Source: Rhipicephalus microplus (lineage: Eukaryota; Arthropoda; Arachnida; Ixodida; Ixodidae). Taken from it: a stretch of DNA of 64,000 bases. The position numbers and the translations under genes are program-made. Each line of letters starts with the position of its first letter. Position 1 is the stretch's first letter. Shown piece by piece: positions 1-11,197 of the stretch. The notes beneath the pieces were generated by a model. That model was not told the origin of the DNA and ran no database searches. It saw only the letters and a list, made by a program, of their open reading frames with translations. Where the stretch lies: contig NC_134709.1 of NCBI RefSeq assembly GCF_043290135.1, forward strand, positions 63,567,056 to 63,631,055, read 5' to 3'.

Positions 1-359
1 AAAAAAAACGCCGCTTTAGCTGCTAGACCTCAGGACGCAATAACGTCCATCTCACGCATGCTGGAGAGACCACCAGGGCTCATTTGAAACCTTTGCGCAA
101 TTTTGTTTCTAATCAATCGAAGCTAATCAAGCAAAGTATTGCCTTTTCGTGCATAGGTGCAGCCCTGTGCAATTCACACGGACAGGACATGACCCAGAGA
201 TTTCCGGATCAAATTAAGTGGTTGCCACAAGCATCCTACTCCGATAAGGTCTTCGTTCGGGTTTGCGAAAAAATTGCGCACATACGTAAAAAACAGCATT
301 ACAAACAAAAGACAAGAGCCAGAATTCGAGAAATAAAAAAATCATGGTGGTGATACGAC
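1..359. other. No recognisable feature
   Basis: AT-rich anonymous sequence. The longest open frame is a short shadow without family resemblance. I see no repeat or RNA gene. Confidence 0.5.
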
Positions 360-570
360 ACACTGCAAATCATTTACACCCTTAAGGGGGGATTTTTCAA
401 TAAATCCCCCATCTTACACCTATTGTTTCTGCCAAACTTATCCGCACGGGTGTAAACTCTGCAATTTCACCTTTTGTACACCAATTTGTCATTTTTAGGT
501 GCACTATAGGTGTATGTTAGCAAATTACACCCAAGGGTGTTTCCTTGGACGTTACACCTATCATATATGT
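360..570. repeat. ACACCC/GGGTGT motif cluster, copy 1
   Basis: At least six TTACACC(C/T) or GGGTGTAA/AGGTGTA motifs occur in both orientations, including an almost palindromic ACACCCAAGGGTGT near 533. A second cluster with the same vocabulary lies at 13632-13985. It reads as a dispersed, internally palindromic repeat, perhaps MITE-like, but I could not define its termini or a target duplication. Confidence 0.5.
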
Positions 571-959
571 ATATAGTTTAGAGCATCAATACCTTTCTGC
601 CTTCCTTTTTTCTCGTTTTTTAGAGCATCAATACACATCACATCTCAATGGATGCAAACAAACCGCATACCATAAGTCTGGTGAAAAGATCGATGCTTCG
701 GCATTCGTTTTCATTTCCCATTTCATTCGCCAAAATATATCTTGCTATGAATTATATTTATTAAACCACCCCCTATTTACAATATTCAGAAGATTTCTCA
801 CATGTTCAATGACTTATTTCATGGGTTAACTTTTTAGAATTTTTACTAAAAATATTTTGCTGCCGCTCATGTCCATTCTTCCCTAATTCTGACAGAGACA
901 TCGGTAAAAGAGATTATGTTGCATTTAAACATAACATGAAACGATTACACACGGTTTTC
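571..959. other. No recognisable feature
   Basis: Only a short direct repeat of agagcatcaatac (about 580 and 621) is visible; nothing coding is supported. Confidence 0.4.
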
Positions 960-1540
960 GACAGGCTATCGTGCGCGCTTTCTCATTTGAAATCACACTA
1001 AGTTTTTCGTACCAGAGGTCCTGGTTTATTAAAGACGATAGTCTTTTTTGGGGACCTTCAACGCAAAAATTTTGGTCTGCCTGCCTGCCTGTCTGTATGT
1101 CTGTCTGTACCTTTGTCTGTTTGTCCACTTTATACGGCATCTGGTACTTGAAATGGCTGACCTCATCCGCAGCGCCCACCAGTGTTGCTCAAGATTGAGC
1201 CTTCATGCTTGTGCAATCGTCAATTAAAAAGCAATCATTGCGCATGTCTTCGGCACCATAACAACGCGTATATATTCTGCATTTGCGTCTTTTACTTGAA
1301 AAAGCATACATTAGTAATTTTAAGGGCCGTAGCGCTTATCACGCTGCGCTGGCCATACAATGCTTGCACGGAACGGGGAGTGTTTCCAACACTTTGCTAA
1401 GACGAGACGGTGGTGGCATCCACCCGTCGCCTTGCGCTCTACACCTTATCACCTCTGAGATGGGCGCGCACACCCGTCCCAAAGCCACACGCTTTGTTTT
1501 CTAAGAAGACTGCCAGATGGCGCTCATGTCTCACGTGTGA
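960..1540. repeat. Dispersed tick-type repeat with CTGTCTG tract
   Basis: A degenerate CTGC/CTGT tetranucleotide run (about 1075-1125) sits inside a longer non-coding block that ends with CCAGATGGCGCTC at 1513-1525. From memory this block resembles an abundant dispersed repeat of hard ticks; no family name can be assigned. The terminal AGATGGCGC motif recurs in several unrelated repeats of this window. Confidence 0.4.
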
Positions 1541-2989
1541 CATGATTTGATGTTCTTTTTCGCCTTCGCTGAATACCACTCACCGACTTTCTTGCGCAGA
1601 ACACCAAATAAATATCCTGTTCACTCTCTCGACACGCAAGACTATCATCTTTTGACGACATTTGCAGAAACATGCAGATACGGGGCCAATTTTTTACAAT
1701 GGGGGTCCATATATTTCCTCATACAGAAGTATTTCGTATCAATACACAGGTCCCTGATTTATTCAATGAGTTATATTTAGATCTATGTACATGGAACAGT
1801 TCAAGTTGAATGTTTGTATTATTCGCATTGCCATGGAACTAGGCATGTTTATAATTAAAAGGCTAAGCTTACTCTGATGCAGCTGCTGTGCACGCATGCT
1901 GCGCCGGAGGACAAGCTTAGCGCACATCCGGTAAGCACGGGTGAACTCTTCCAATGGGTCGCACCACTCTGTGGGCACTTACTTCTCTTTTTTTATTTCC
2001 TTGATATGCACACTTTTGCGTCGTATAATATACACGTGAACGATCGTAGACAGCACTAGCGCTATGTACCCGTGCCAAAAATATGGAGAGTAGTCGACTA
2101 ATTGCAGCATTGTAATTGACAGTTGTTACTGTCGCGTTACAATGCACTGATAATCGCACATTGGTATGCTCACACAAAATTGAAGACTTGAAATAAAAGC
2201 AAGCGTCCTTCATACTTTGTCGGTAAAAAAAGCATAGCCCCCGGTTCTTGCTAAGTGGCAGAGTGTTATTTCAAAGAATCTAATAAGACAGCAGGGGTGT
2301 TGCTAGGATTTATGCGTGCAAGGGAATAGAAAGAGGAAAAAAGGGGGCCTGACCCAATTTTATGTACATTTTTGCCTGTAGTTGCATACGTGCGGATCTG
2401 AATCGCAAGATTTGTTTTTTTTTTTGCGAAATGGGCCAAATCCTGACCCGAAAGTAGCTCAAATGACACTCAATTGGCTCATACATATGTTCACCTTTCC
2501 TCTAAAACAGTAATATTAAAACATTATTTATAATTAATACTGTTCTTGAAGAACGTTGGTAGCATGTATATGTCAAGGCAGCGTTAGTTGAGCCTTTTTC
2601 GGTTTTAGATTTGCCCCACTTGGAATAAAAAAAAGCTCCTCAAACGAACATAAAAAAGGTGGGAGATGTGTCAAATATGAAACAACCTTCTTGCCACCCT
2701 TCCCTAACTTTTTATTTATATCTATGTTCCGCAAGTAACAAATTTTGACTCCAAAATGTCGAAACAAAGCCGCAATAACGCCTCACCCGGGAAAAGAAAA
2801 ATGTACAATACGAAGGCTACGCATTTGCCGCCTGAACACGTCACTGGCAAAAAAAAAGACTTTGAAGCTCTGCTAGCAAATAAATATGTTGTCAAGCATA
2901 TAATATTACACTATATCTTGGAGGCTTGACATAGCTTGGAAATTATATCATAAAACGGTACTGCTATGAATTTCGGTTTCGGTTTTGAG
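1541..2989. other. AT-rich stretch, nothing recognised
   Basis: Homopolymer-rich intergenic sequence without credible exons, repeats with ends, or RNA genes. From about 2990 the composition becomes more CpG-rich, running into the candidate exon at 3246. Confidence 0.4.
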
Positions 2990-3245
2990 GTCTCGGGGCA
3001 ACTGCGCATCGCCATCGTCAACAGGCAGACTTTTAATTGGGTGGTAACATGTCGTGTGCGTGTTTGCTGCAGGCTGACGGTGGTTTATTATTTTACTATT
3101 CACTTGCTTTGTCCTGGACGCGTACTTATACGGCTTGCACAGTTTAACTCGCGCTTACAGTAGATACAGTTTGTGTCACTGCAATCTGTGGCGTGTCGGC
3201 AAGTACAGAACAACTTCGGTGCGGCGGAGTGTGTTACTTCTGTCA

Positions 3246-3365
3246 ATGGCTTTCGTTGAAGCTTGTGCACGCCACAAGCAGAGTGTTTCCGATCAAGCAA
3301 TCAACGGAGTGTACGCTGGGAGCTACATAGAGAACGCTTTTGGATTTCGTGCTATTGCTGAAAAG
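3246..3365 (+). CDS. Candidate first coding exon of a host gene (40 codons)
   Basis: An ATG at 3246 opens a 40-codon frame (begins MAFVEACARH, ends AFGFRAIAEK) that runs into AAAAG|GTAAGC, a near-consensus splice donor at 3366. The block from about 2990 to 3610 is clearly richer in CpG than its surroundings, as expected near a promoter. The exon ends in phase 0, and the next plausible acceptor with an open phase-0 frame is at 5868. I do not recognise the protein. The peptide has no visible transmembrane segment. It could equally be a chance frame in a CpG-rich stretch, since the open frame continues past the donor to 3608. Two SINEs lie in the putative intron, a position that tolerates insertions. 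Confidence 0.3.
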
Positions 3366-3639
3366 GTAAGCTTTCGTGCATGCGAACAACGAAGTACAGA
3401 AGTGCGTGCGTGCCTGCCTGCCAACTCCCGATTTGCCCGCGATACTCGTAATTGCAGGAAGCGACCGTCTCTTGGCGCCGGTAGCTTCGTGACCTTCGCT
3501 CGCTGTGTGCTTATCAGCTGCGATGTCTCAACAGTCGCAGTGTTCGTGAACCTCGCTGCGGCACATGCATGGTTAAAGAAAATGTGGGGATGTGCCGCGC
3601 GCAGATAAACCTTACGGCATGTGGCAGCGGGGGAAAAAA

Positions 3640-3720
3640 GGGGGGGGGCTGAGCAAGCCCAGGTGGGTGTAGAAAATGGCATAATAATAATAATATTAAT
3701 AATAATAATAATAAAAATGA
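3640..3720. repeat. G-run plus (AAT)n microsatellite
   Basis: Runs of G near 3640 are followed by an imperfect ATAATAATA array at about 3682-3714. Confidence 0.8.
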
Positions 3721-3767
3721 AGCAGATCATTGGTAAAGGAGGCACCAGTTGTCAGTTAGCAGGACTG

Positions 3768-3971
3768 ATTGATTGATTTGTGGGGTTTAACGTCCCAAAA
3801 CCACCATATGATTATGAGAGACGCCGTAGTGGAGGGCTCCGAAAATTTTGACCACCCGGGGTTCTTTAACGTGCACCCAAATCTGAGCACACGGGCCTCG
3901 ACATTTCCGCCTTCATCGGAAATGCAGCCGCCGCAGCCGAGTACCTTAGCCACTAGACCACCGCGGCGGGG
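3768..3971 (-). mobile_element. tRNA-derived tick SINE (CAAT tail)
   Basis: Near-full-length copy on the minus strand. Read 5' to 3' on that strand the family starts GCCCCGCCGCGGTGG, carries a pol III A box (TGGTCTAGTGG) and B box region (GGTTCGAATCC), a conserved body containing AGATTTGGGTGCACGTTAAAG, and ends in a short (CAAT)n tail. This copy is flanked by a perfect 15-bp target duplication, CAGTTAGCAGGACTG, at 3753-3767 and 3972-3986, so its insertion is recent. The segment around the B box is partly deleted. It lies in the putative intron between 3366 and 5867. Confidence 0.93.
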
Positions 3972-4175
3972 CAGTTAGCAGGACTGCTGTGGACTAATGG
4001 GGCGCGTTTATTACGCGGGAGAAAAAAAATCCAGATTTCAATGACTGAAGATAGGGGTGCGTTCTTAATGCGAGTAAATACGCTATTTAAAGCAACAATT
4101 CAAAAATACTTAAACTTTGTATTAGTACCCCTTTGATGCCTGCGCTCTGCAGCGGCGTGACATGTGTTTTGTTAA

Positions 4176-4417
4176 GCCCCGCCGCGGTGGTCTAGTGGCT
4201 AAGGTACTTGGCTGCTGACCCGCAGGGCGCGGGTTCGAATCCCGGCTGCGGCGGCTGCATTTCCGATGGAGGCGGAAATGTTGTAGGCCCGTGTGCTCAG
4301 ATTTGGGTGCACGTTAAAGAACCCCAGGTGGTCTAAATTTCCGGAGCCCTCCACTACGGCATCTCTCATAATCATATAGTGGTTTTGGGACGTTAAACCC
4401 CACATATCAATCAATCA
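4176..4417 (+). mobile_element. tRNA-derived tick SINE (CAAT tail)
   Basis: Full-length plus-strand copy with clear A box (TGGTCTAGTGG) and perfect B box (GGTTCGAATCC), and a (CAAT)n tail. The flanks are a 14-bp target duplication with one mismatch, ATGTGTTTTRTTAA (4162-4175 and 4418-4431). It faces the SINE at 3768-3971 head to head, with 204 bp between them, so a transcript crossing both could fold into a long hairpin. Confidence 0.95.
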
Positions 4418-4431
4418 ATGTGTTTTATTAA

Positions 4432-5867
4432 AAATCGTGCAGCTAACCAAAAATTTATATGTACCTTGTTTGGTCAGTGATTTGCGCTTTTTATGCCTTG
4501 TTAGGTTTGTTTATATTTATACTAGTATATCATTATTAATCAGGGTTTAGAAATATTGATCTGCTTTAATAATGGATTGAACAGCCACACTCAATTGCAC
4601 ACATCTTTTTGCATTTTTGCACCGTTATAGTGCGGCACATAGAATATTGTAGAATAGAATATTTCTGTACATTTTGGTGTAGTGTTTTTGCGCTGTGTTT
4701 ACATATGAAAGCTTAGCCAAAGTGTATCAACAAACACCCACACAAAACTTTCAGTTATACTGATACAGCACAGATGATAATGGTATAGGCATAGTTAGCA
4801 ACTAAAGAACACGCTCGCGAAAAACAAAATGAGGATGGCGACACCGGTGGCTGTGAATGAAAGCAGGCAAACCTAACAGCTCTTGTCTGTTTCATGCATT
4901 TTGTCTGTGCAGGTTTCATCCTTACGAATGTAAACACACTGATCCAACCATTAAGCCCTCCATGCATATATTCCTGTTAGCTACTTCTCCAATAAGTCGG
5001 GCATTTTTTTAATTATACATACTTATAGTCCAACAGTTAGGAGCTTATTGAGCATATATTTACCTTACTTGTGATACATTATCTGTTGCATGGCTGTTTT
5101 TATGAATTAAAAAAAATTCAACTGCGAATGAGCTGCTTATGCATGCACTCGAAGAATAGGATTAGCACATCTTATTTATTTTTGAGGGTAGTCAGTTTTA
5201 CTCGTGGCCTAAAGTAATAATTTTGTTGACCAATAAGCAACCTGTGAAAGACATATTATAAAATTATCCAGTACACCAAATTTATGTAACTGGAGAAGAA
5301 ATTTAGAGGTGAGCTTCCACAAATACACAGTGCTGTGTTTCCAGCAGCAGTTGTCATTTTGTAAGTGCTGTTGATCCTTCCAGATTGGGTCTTGCTCGAT
5401 GTTTTACACTAGTTTCACACAGTAGATTGTACATCTGTGATGTGTACATGTCTACACAACAATCCTTTAGAGTAAATGATAAATATTGCTACTTTTCTGT
5501 CTGAATGGGCTTATATAATTTTTTGTATCACCCATTGTAGTGGCCGATTGGTTAGGGTATTCTAGCCTAGCAAGAAAACTTGGTATAAACGCTGAAATTT
5601 GAGCTTCCCAGGATATTTCAAACTTCTTGGTAGGGGCATGATTCAAGAGAGAAGCACTTTTTCACCACCACGATGTTCTATACTCAAACATGGCACTTGC
5701 ATTCGTACAGTAATATGCACAGATGCTTGTAAACGTAAAAGTGAATAGTGGTAAAGCTGAAAGTGGGGAAGTTGGAGGTTTTTATTATGACACATCATAA
5801 TGAGGTTTTGATTGTTCCCAGTATTTTTTAAATGCTTATTTGAATGTTGTGCATCTCTTACATGCAG
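4432..5867. other. AT-rich stretch, putative intron remainder
   Basis: No repeat or coding sequence is recognised. It ends with a pyrimidine-containing acceptor-like sequence, TCTCTTACATGCAG, just before 5868. Confidence 0.35.
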
Positions 5868-6113
5868 AATTTTGAAAGGAAAGCACACTACGTCTTCTAC
5901 AATGGACTGGGTGCTGACGATGCAATGCACTCTTCATCACAACCTGAAAGCAGCTGTTCAGGGCTCACAACCTCACTCAAAGGGTTGCAGCAGTGGTGGA
6001 CGCTACTCATAGGGTGCACCAAATATCTTGTACATTTTAGGAACATTCCTCTGATGAGAAAGGCTTCATCTCAAGCTATGTGTCCTATATACCTATTTAT
6101 ATTTTCAATATGA
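5868..6113 (+). CDS. Candidate second (terminal) exon of the host gene
   Basis: Directly after an acceptor-like TCTCTTACATGCAG a frame stays open for 81 codons to a TGA at 6111-6113. It starts NFERKAHYVFYNGLGADDAM and is followed by a Ser-rich stretch. It would join the exon at 3246-3365 in phase 0 without a frame change. No family is recognised. The 3' half becomes hydrophobic and less protein-like, so the true exon may end earlier, for example near AGGGTGC at 6007-6013. No AATAAA is obvious nearby. The call rests only on splice-site quality, compatible phase and the plausible peptide. Confidence 0.27.
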   Translation, partial: NFERKAHYVFYNGLGADDAMHSSSQPESSCSGLTTSLKGLQQWWTLLIGCTKYLVHFRNIPLMRKASSQAMCPIYLFIFSI

Positions 6114-6556
6114 GTATCAGTTTGCCATCAGATTAACTGCAATGCGTGTAGAAAACTGTGTACAATGCATAATGTTAGAGTTGTATGATAAACTGGAGAC
6201 GGCCTAGATGTCTCTAGCTTAAAAGGTTCATTCACTAATGGGTCAATCCACGCCAAACATCCCAGCTATTTTAGCGACCATCTCAAATGTATTCGAAAAG
6301 AATTGTGATGATTTACTGCATTGAAAACAGTGAAACAGTAGAATATTTTTGAAAGAAAAAAGTTTTCGGTCACGTAGTTGCCTTCTGAACTTACCGGAAC
6401 GTCGTTTCAGTGTGGTTTATGAGAAGGTAGTTTAAAAGTACTGCTCCTTGCTTCTATACCAAAATTTGTCTACATATTAAGTACAAGTTCATGTGTAAAG
6501 TGTTTGAAGTACAGTAATATTAGTGCAATTTCACTGGCAAATACACCTCCAAGACT

Positions 6557-7867
6557 AACAAAGTGCTTGGTGCGACTGGTTGGTGCTGTATGGTAGACAA
6601 AGAAAGGGCTTAACAGTGCAAACGACAACAAGGGAAAGAAGAAACGAGAAGAGAGCCCTGAACAAACAATCAAAGTTTATTGCAAACCAACTGCAATATA
6701 GAGCAAACAGAATCTGCGCATAACCACGAACCATAAGCAGAATCGCACATACATGCACCATATGGCCTACCTTATCAACAATCGGTCATGTAAATGGACC
6801 CCAGATAACTAACTTCACAGCAGTTAAGAAAAATTGAGGGTACGCTAAAACAGGAAGCACCAAGTTGATGAATATAGAAAGCTTCACTAATCTCGTGCTC
6901 GCGCCGATTTTTATATCCCCCGTGATCAAACGCTTGTCAAGAATTGGCTGACAACAAGACTTATTACAATGGTCTGCCAAGTGGCTGGGAAGGAAACCTT
7001 TTAGAGAGTTAGCGTGCTCCCTCAACTGATCATTCATGCATCGCCCTGTTTGGCCAATGTAATCATGCCCAAAAGTAAAAAAAAATATCTTGTAGAGAAT
7101 CGCTAAAACACATTCAACAAGGCACGTAGCGTGTTTCTTAGTGCATGCTTCTTTCTTAGGTCCTTCGCTGTTGACCCTGTGACATAGTCCAGCGAGTTTA
7201 TCGCGTGCGCAGAACGCAACTCTTACAGCTATTTTGCCAGTGACCTTCTTTAGCCTTTGGGAAACTTCGTGTACGTAGGGAATAACAGCCTTGCTGCAAT
7301 GAGGCTTGTTCAGTTAGCTGTTGTTTTGTGTTTTATCAGGCAATCTTAGTGATGTTTGGAGAGTCTCACAACAGAAGATAGCAGGGGAGTAGGAAAGCCT
7401 TCTTGTTGAAGGCGGTGAACTTGTGGCGAAAAACTGCATTCTATCTGGTGGTGACAAGAGTGAGTTGGAGCTGCCTGTAGGCGGGAAAAAGCGATGCTTC
7501 ACTTCCCTAGCTTAGAATGGGCGGACGAAAAAAGAAGGCTCTTCCTTGAGCACGGTTCGTACCGCCAATATACATGGTTAACCAAAAAAAGCATTTCCAA
7601 TGTCTAGAGATCCTAGCTTGTCGTTAAAAATAAACTCCGACGTTAATTCCAGTTGCTTCATTTCACGCCAAAAACGTCAAATATCTTACCGGTGGTTCGC
7701 TGAGGGTTAAACTGATCGATGCGGTAAAACACCAAAAAGTCATCAACATTGCGGAACTCTTTAACTGTACTCGTCTGATCAAGGTTTCTATGATACTTCT
7801 TTCATACCGCGCGAGTAAAAGGCCACTGAGAAACGGAGCTAAACATGAGCCAAGGCACACTCCTGCA
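6557..7867 (-). pseudogene. Penelope-like element fragment (RT end plus GIY-YIG), minus strand
   Basis: Read on the minus strand, the fragment begins inside the reverse transcriptase (GVCLGSCLAPFLSG near 7860-7815, a typical PLE RT block). It continues through the RT-endonuclease linker (VIPYVHEVSQRLKK, CTKKHATCLVECV) into a GIY-YIG-type nuclease core, HDYIGQTGRCMNDQLREH (about 7005-7070). A 3' untranslated part with a CAATAAA signal follows. Several frameshifts and stops make it non-functional. The RT half is 5' truncated at about 7867. It is head to head with the plus-strand copy at 7868-8957: 6557-7695 and 7868-8957 are diverged inverted repeats, and the intervening 172 bp is extra RT sequence of this copy. 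Confidence 0.8.
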
Positions 7868-8957
7868 CCGGTGATGTATTTGATCCTTTTCGGCGTGAAA
7901 CGAAGCAACTGGAATTAACGTCGGAGTTTATTTCTGACGACAAGCTATAATGCCTAGACTTGGAAATGCTTTTTTTTTTGTGGTACGAACGATGCTCAAG
8001 TAAGAGCCTTCTTCTTTTTCTGCCCGCCCATTCTAAGCTAGTCAAGCGAAGCATAGCTTTTTCCTGCCTAAAGGCAACTTTAACTCCATCTTGTCAATCC
8101 AGATAGAATACAGTTTTTTTGCTCCAAGTTCACCGCCTTCAAGAAGTAGGCTTTCCTAATCCCTGCTAACTTCCATTGCCGAGATTCTCCTAACCTCACT
8201 AAAAGTGTCTGATAAGAGACAACGCAACAGCTAATTCAACAAGCCTCATTTTAGCAAGGCAGTTATCCCCTACGTACACGAAGTTTCCCATAGGCTAAAG
8301 AAGGTCGCTGGAAAAATAGGTGTAAGTTGCGTTCTGTGCACGCGACAAGCTCGCTGGGCTATGTCGCAGGGTCAACAGCGAAGGACTTAAGAAAGAAGCA
8401 TGCACTAAGAAACACGCTACACGCTTTGTTGAACGTGTTTTAGCGATTGTATTCAAGATATTGCTTATATGCGGGCTCTGTTACATTTAACAAACAGGCC
8501 TATGCATTAATGATCAGTTGAGGGAGCAAGCTAACTCATTAAAAGGCTCCCTTACCAGCCACTTGGCGGACGATTGTAATAAGCCTTGTTGTCAGCCAAT
8601 TCTTGACAAGTGCTTGATCTTACGGCGATATAAAAATCGGCGCGAGCACAATATTAGTGAAGCTTTCTATATTCAACAACTTAGTGCTTCCTGTGTTAGC
8701 GCACCCTCAATTTTTCTTAACTGCTCTGAAGTTAGTTATCTGGGGTCCACTTATATGACCGGTTGTTGATAAGGTAGGTCGTATGGTACATGTTTTTGCA
8801 ATTATGCTTATGGTGCGTGGTTTTGCGCAGATTCTGTTTTATATATATTGCAGTTGGTTTGCAATAAACCTTGGTTGTTTGTTCAGGGCTCTATTCTCGT
8901 CTCTTCTTTTCCTTCTTCTCATTTGCACTGTTAAGCACTTTCTTCGTCTACTATGCC
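7868..8957 (+). pseudogene. Penelope-like element fragment (GIY-YIG), plus strand
   Basis: Plus-strand counterpart of the fragment at 6557-7867. It holds the linker block (CTKKHATRFVERV), the nuclease core with a stop replacing the glycine of YIGQTG (reads CYI*QTGLCINDQLREQ near 8480-8525), and the C-terminal block SEAFYIQQLSASCVS. A CAATAAA signal follows near 8862. It is 5' truncated at the junction with its inverted partner. The outer ends of the pair lie next to similar short sequences (CCTCCAAGA near 6550, CCTTCAAGA near 8954), a possible 9-bp target duplication inside the fold-back element. Confidence 0.78.
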
Positions 8958-10069
8958 TTCAAGAACTTAGCCAAAATGTGTTATATTTGCATTTTTTCTA
9001 TTGTAATACTACACTTTCTATGAATGTCTGACTAATGAATACTAACTACACTAAAGGTATATTTTGAGGAAATAATATTATGAGACATCTTAAGCTGCTA
9101 AACATTACGAGAAAAAATTACGAATTTCACAGAATCGTCATTTTCGTTTATATTGAGACGCGATTTGCACTGTGGAGTGGTTCGAATAAATATGACCTTC
9201 AAACCTAAATCGAAAGGGAAAAGAAAGGTGTTTTTATATGCTAATTGTTATCATTACATTTTTTTGTTTTAAGAAAGAAAATAAGTTTTGAACTTTCCCA
9301 TTCATGAAAATAGAAAATTTCAAAGCGGCAGCTGTCGTATGACCAAATGGGAAAATAGGCGCCACAGGAATGCTAAAAAAATATTATCTTCCTTAAAACA
9401 AAAATTGTAATGATGGTATATGAAAAGAAGTGTTCATTTGCTTACAATTTATGTATAAAGGTAATTTTTAGTTGAGCCACCACATGGCGTAAATCGAATC
9501 TCAATATGCACAAAAATTACAATTTTGTAGAATATATGATTTTTTCATATAAAGTTTACCAGCTTGAGAGGTTTCAAATGTTTTTTTTTTCTCAAAATAT
9601 ACCTTGCGTGGGGTAGGTAATCACTACTCAGATATTCATACAAACTGCAGTATTGCAATAAAAAAATTGCAAGCATAACACATTTTGGATAAATTCTTAG
9701 AAGCATATGTGCCAGTATAATTGCAATAATATTACTGAGCTTCAAACACCTTACACAAGAACCTTTACTCAACATGTAGACCAAGTTTGGTATAGAACGT
9801 ACTTTTAAAACAAATTTTTTCACAAACAACACCCAAGCGACATTCCGGAAAATTCCGAAGGCAACCACGTGACCAAACATTTTTTCTCTCCGAAATATCC
9901 TACCGTTTCACTGCTTTCAATACAGTTAATAAGCACAATATTTTTCTAATGCATTTGAGATGTCGCCGAAATGGCTGGGAGTTTGGCAGGAAATCACCCT
10001 AACAGCGTGTCATGAACACAGAAAAAGGCTCTATGCTTATTAAGCCCTTTATTTACCAAAAAATATACT

Positions 10070-10740
10070 GAAAGTGCCTCCTCTGAGGCACTGTATCATG
10101 CTGCTTTTTTTCACAGTTCTATTTTCAGTTTTTTCTGTTCACGTGCTATTGTTCTTTACATGTGCAGCAGCAGCATTCATATCTAGTAGAACTCACTGTT
10201 GGGATAGTTGGTGCATGTTTGCAATAATTATTAGTCAATTTAGCACCAAAATTACGGCCACACAAACGAAGGAAACACATAAACGGTATGGGCACTCATT
10301 TGCAATTGTTTATTTCTTGAGGAAACAGGCTGATATAAACCCACTTTACGTCAACGCTTGTGCAACCTACTCGGGCCGTCCCTTACCTAATCACGCTATA
10401 GGACACATGATCGCTAGATACCGTGCTTCCAGCTCATGCATGATGAGTGAAGTTTTGCTCACGCACTGGATACCCCGTTCCTTTTGTGAAAGCCCTTCGA
10501 AATTTCTCTTGGTGTGAATCCACATGAAGTGACATGCGCTCTTGAACGGACACCCTCGTTATTCTTTGCCGTAAGGACGTGTTCCTTCGCTCGATCATTG
10601 ACGCAACGCCTCGTCGTCTGACTAACATGTCTCTTTCTGCACGATAGGGGTATTTTGTAAACCGCTTCAGTGGCAGACTTCGTGAATGGCTACGCATGCT
10701 TCTTTTTAGAGCCTTTGAGCTGCTCAGCATGATTTTCAGC
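10070..10740 (-). repeat. Possible retroelement 3' UTR fragment
   Basis: On the minus strand a decayed coding-like stretch (10740-10450) is followed by AGAAATAAACAATTGCAAATG near 10325-10300, an arrangement like PLE 3' regions. No diagnostic motif remains, so the assignment is weak. Confidence 0.25.
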
Positions 10741-11183
10741 GATGCACCGGCGCAACTTTGCTAGTTTGTTAGGGGCACGAACACCATCAGTACCTCATGC
10801 CGACTCGCCACCTTTTTAAGGTTGTATGTATGAATATATGGTATATTATGAATATATGATACAAACAGCTGCTAGTGAGCACCCGTCCTGTTCATGTGTT
10901 TTCTTTGTGCGGTCGTGGTTTCGTCGCGAAATTAAATATTCAATTCAGGCATTCCTGTCTATTTACAGCACATGTTTAATGTCTGTAGCACAATAATACA
11001 TGATATTTTCGTATACATATTTGCATATTCAAGAGAACAGCAGCCGTGTCGATTGTGTCAATTGGATACAATTTCCTAATTTTGCACAAAACCATTATGA
11101 AATGCCCGACCAGCCTCAATTATTTCTCAGTATTTTTAATTTTATCAAGAGACATAAAATATATTATTCAACGTAAGTTCGAG
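10741..11183. other. No recognisable feature
   Basis: AT-rich sequence with a short duplicated GAATATATG motif near 10830-10860; nothing else is supported. Confidence 0.4.
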
Positions 11184-11197
11184 CATCACCATCCAAT

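Larger units (their letters stand above)
6240..9999. mobile_element. Fold-back (long terminal inverted repeat) element, split by PLEs
   Basis: The sequence from 6240 (GGGTCAATCCACGCCAAAC) matches the reverse complement of the sequence ending at 9999 (GGGTGATTTCCTGCCAAAC) with many substitutions over about 300 bp. Inside the right side, 8958-9240 is an inverted copy of 9440-9720 around a loop near 9340. So the element is one long hairpin: left arm 6240-6556, resumed at 8958-9240, loop, right arm 9440-9999. About 1.36 kb belongs to it; 6557-8957 is a later insertion of two PLE fragments. No coding capacity of its own is visible, and I could not settle a target duplication. It is probably a non-autonomous DNA element. 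Confidence 0.6.

Noticed and set aside
1080..1130. CTGT/CTGC repeats considered as a CRISPR-like or regulated array
   Set aside because: Units are 4 bp, imperfect and without spacers; it is a microsatellite inside a dispersed repeat.
3323..3745. A 140-codon minus-strand frame opposite the candidate exon
   Set aside because: It runs through the (AAT)n microsatellite (Ile/Met-rich start) and mirrors the CpG-rich exon region; no family resemblance.
4196..4250. Apparent tRNA genes at the heads of the repeats
   Set aside because: They have A and B boxes but no complete cloverleaf, and each is followed by a conserved SINE body and tail and flanked by target duplications.
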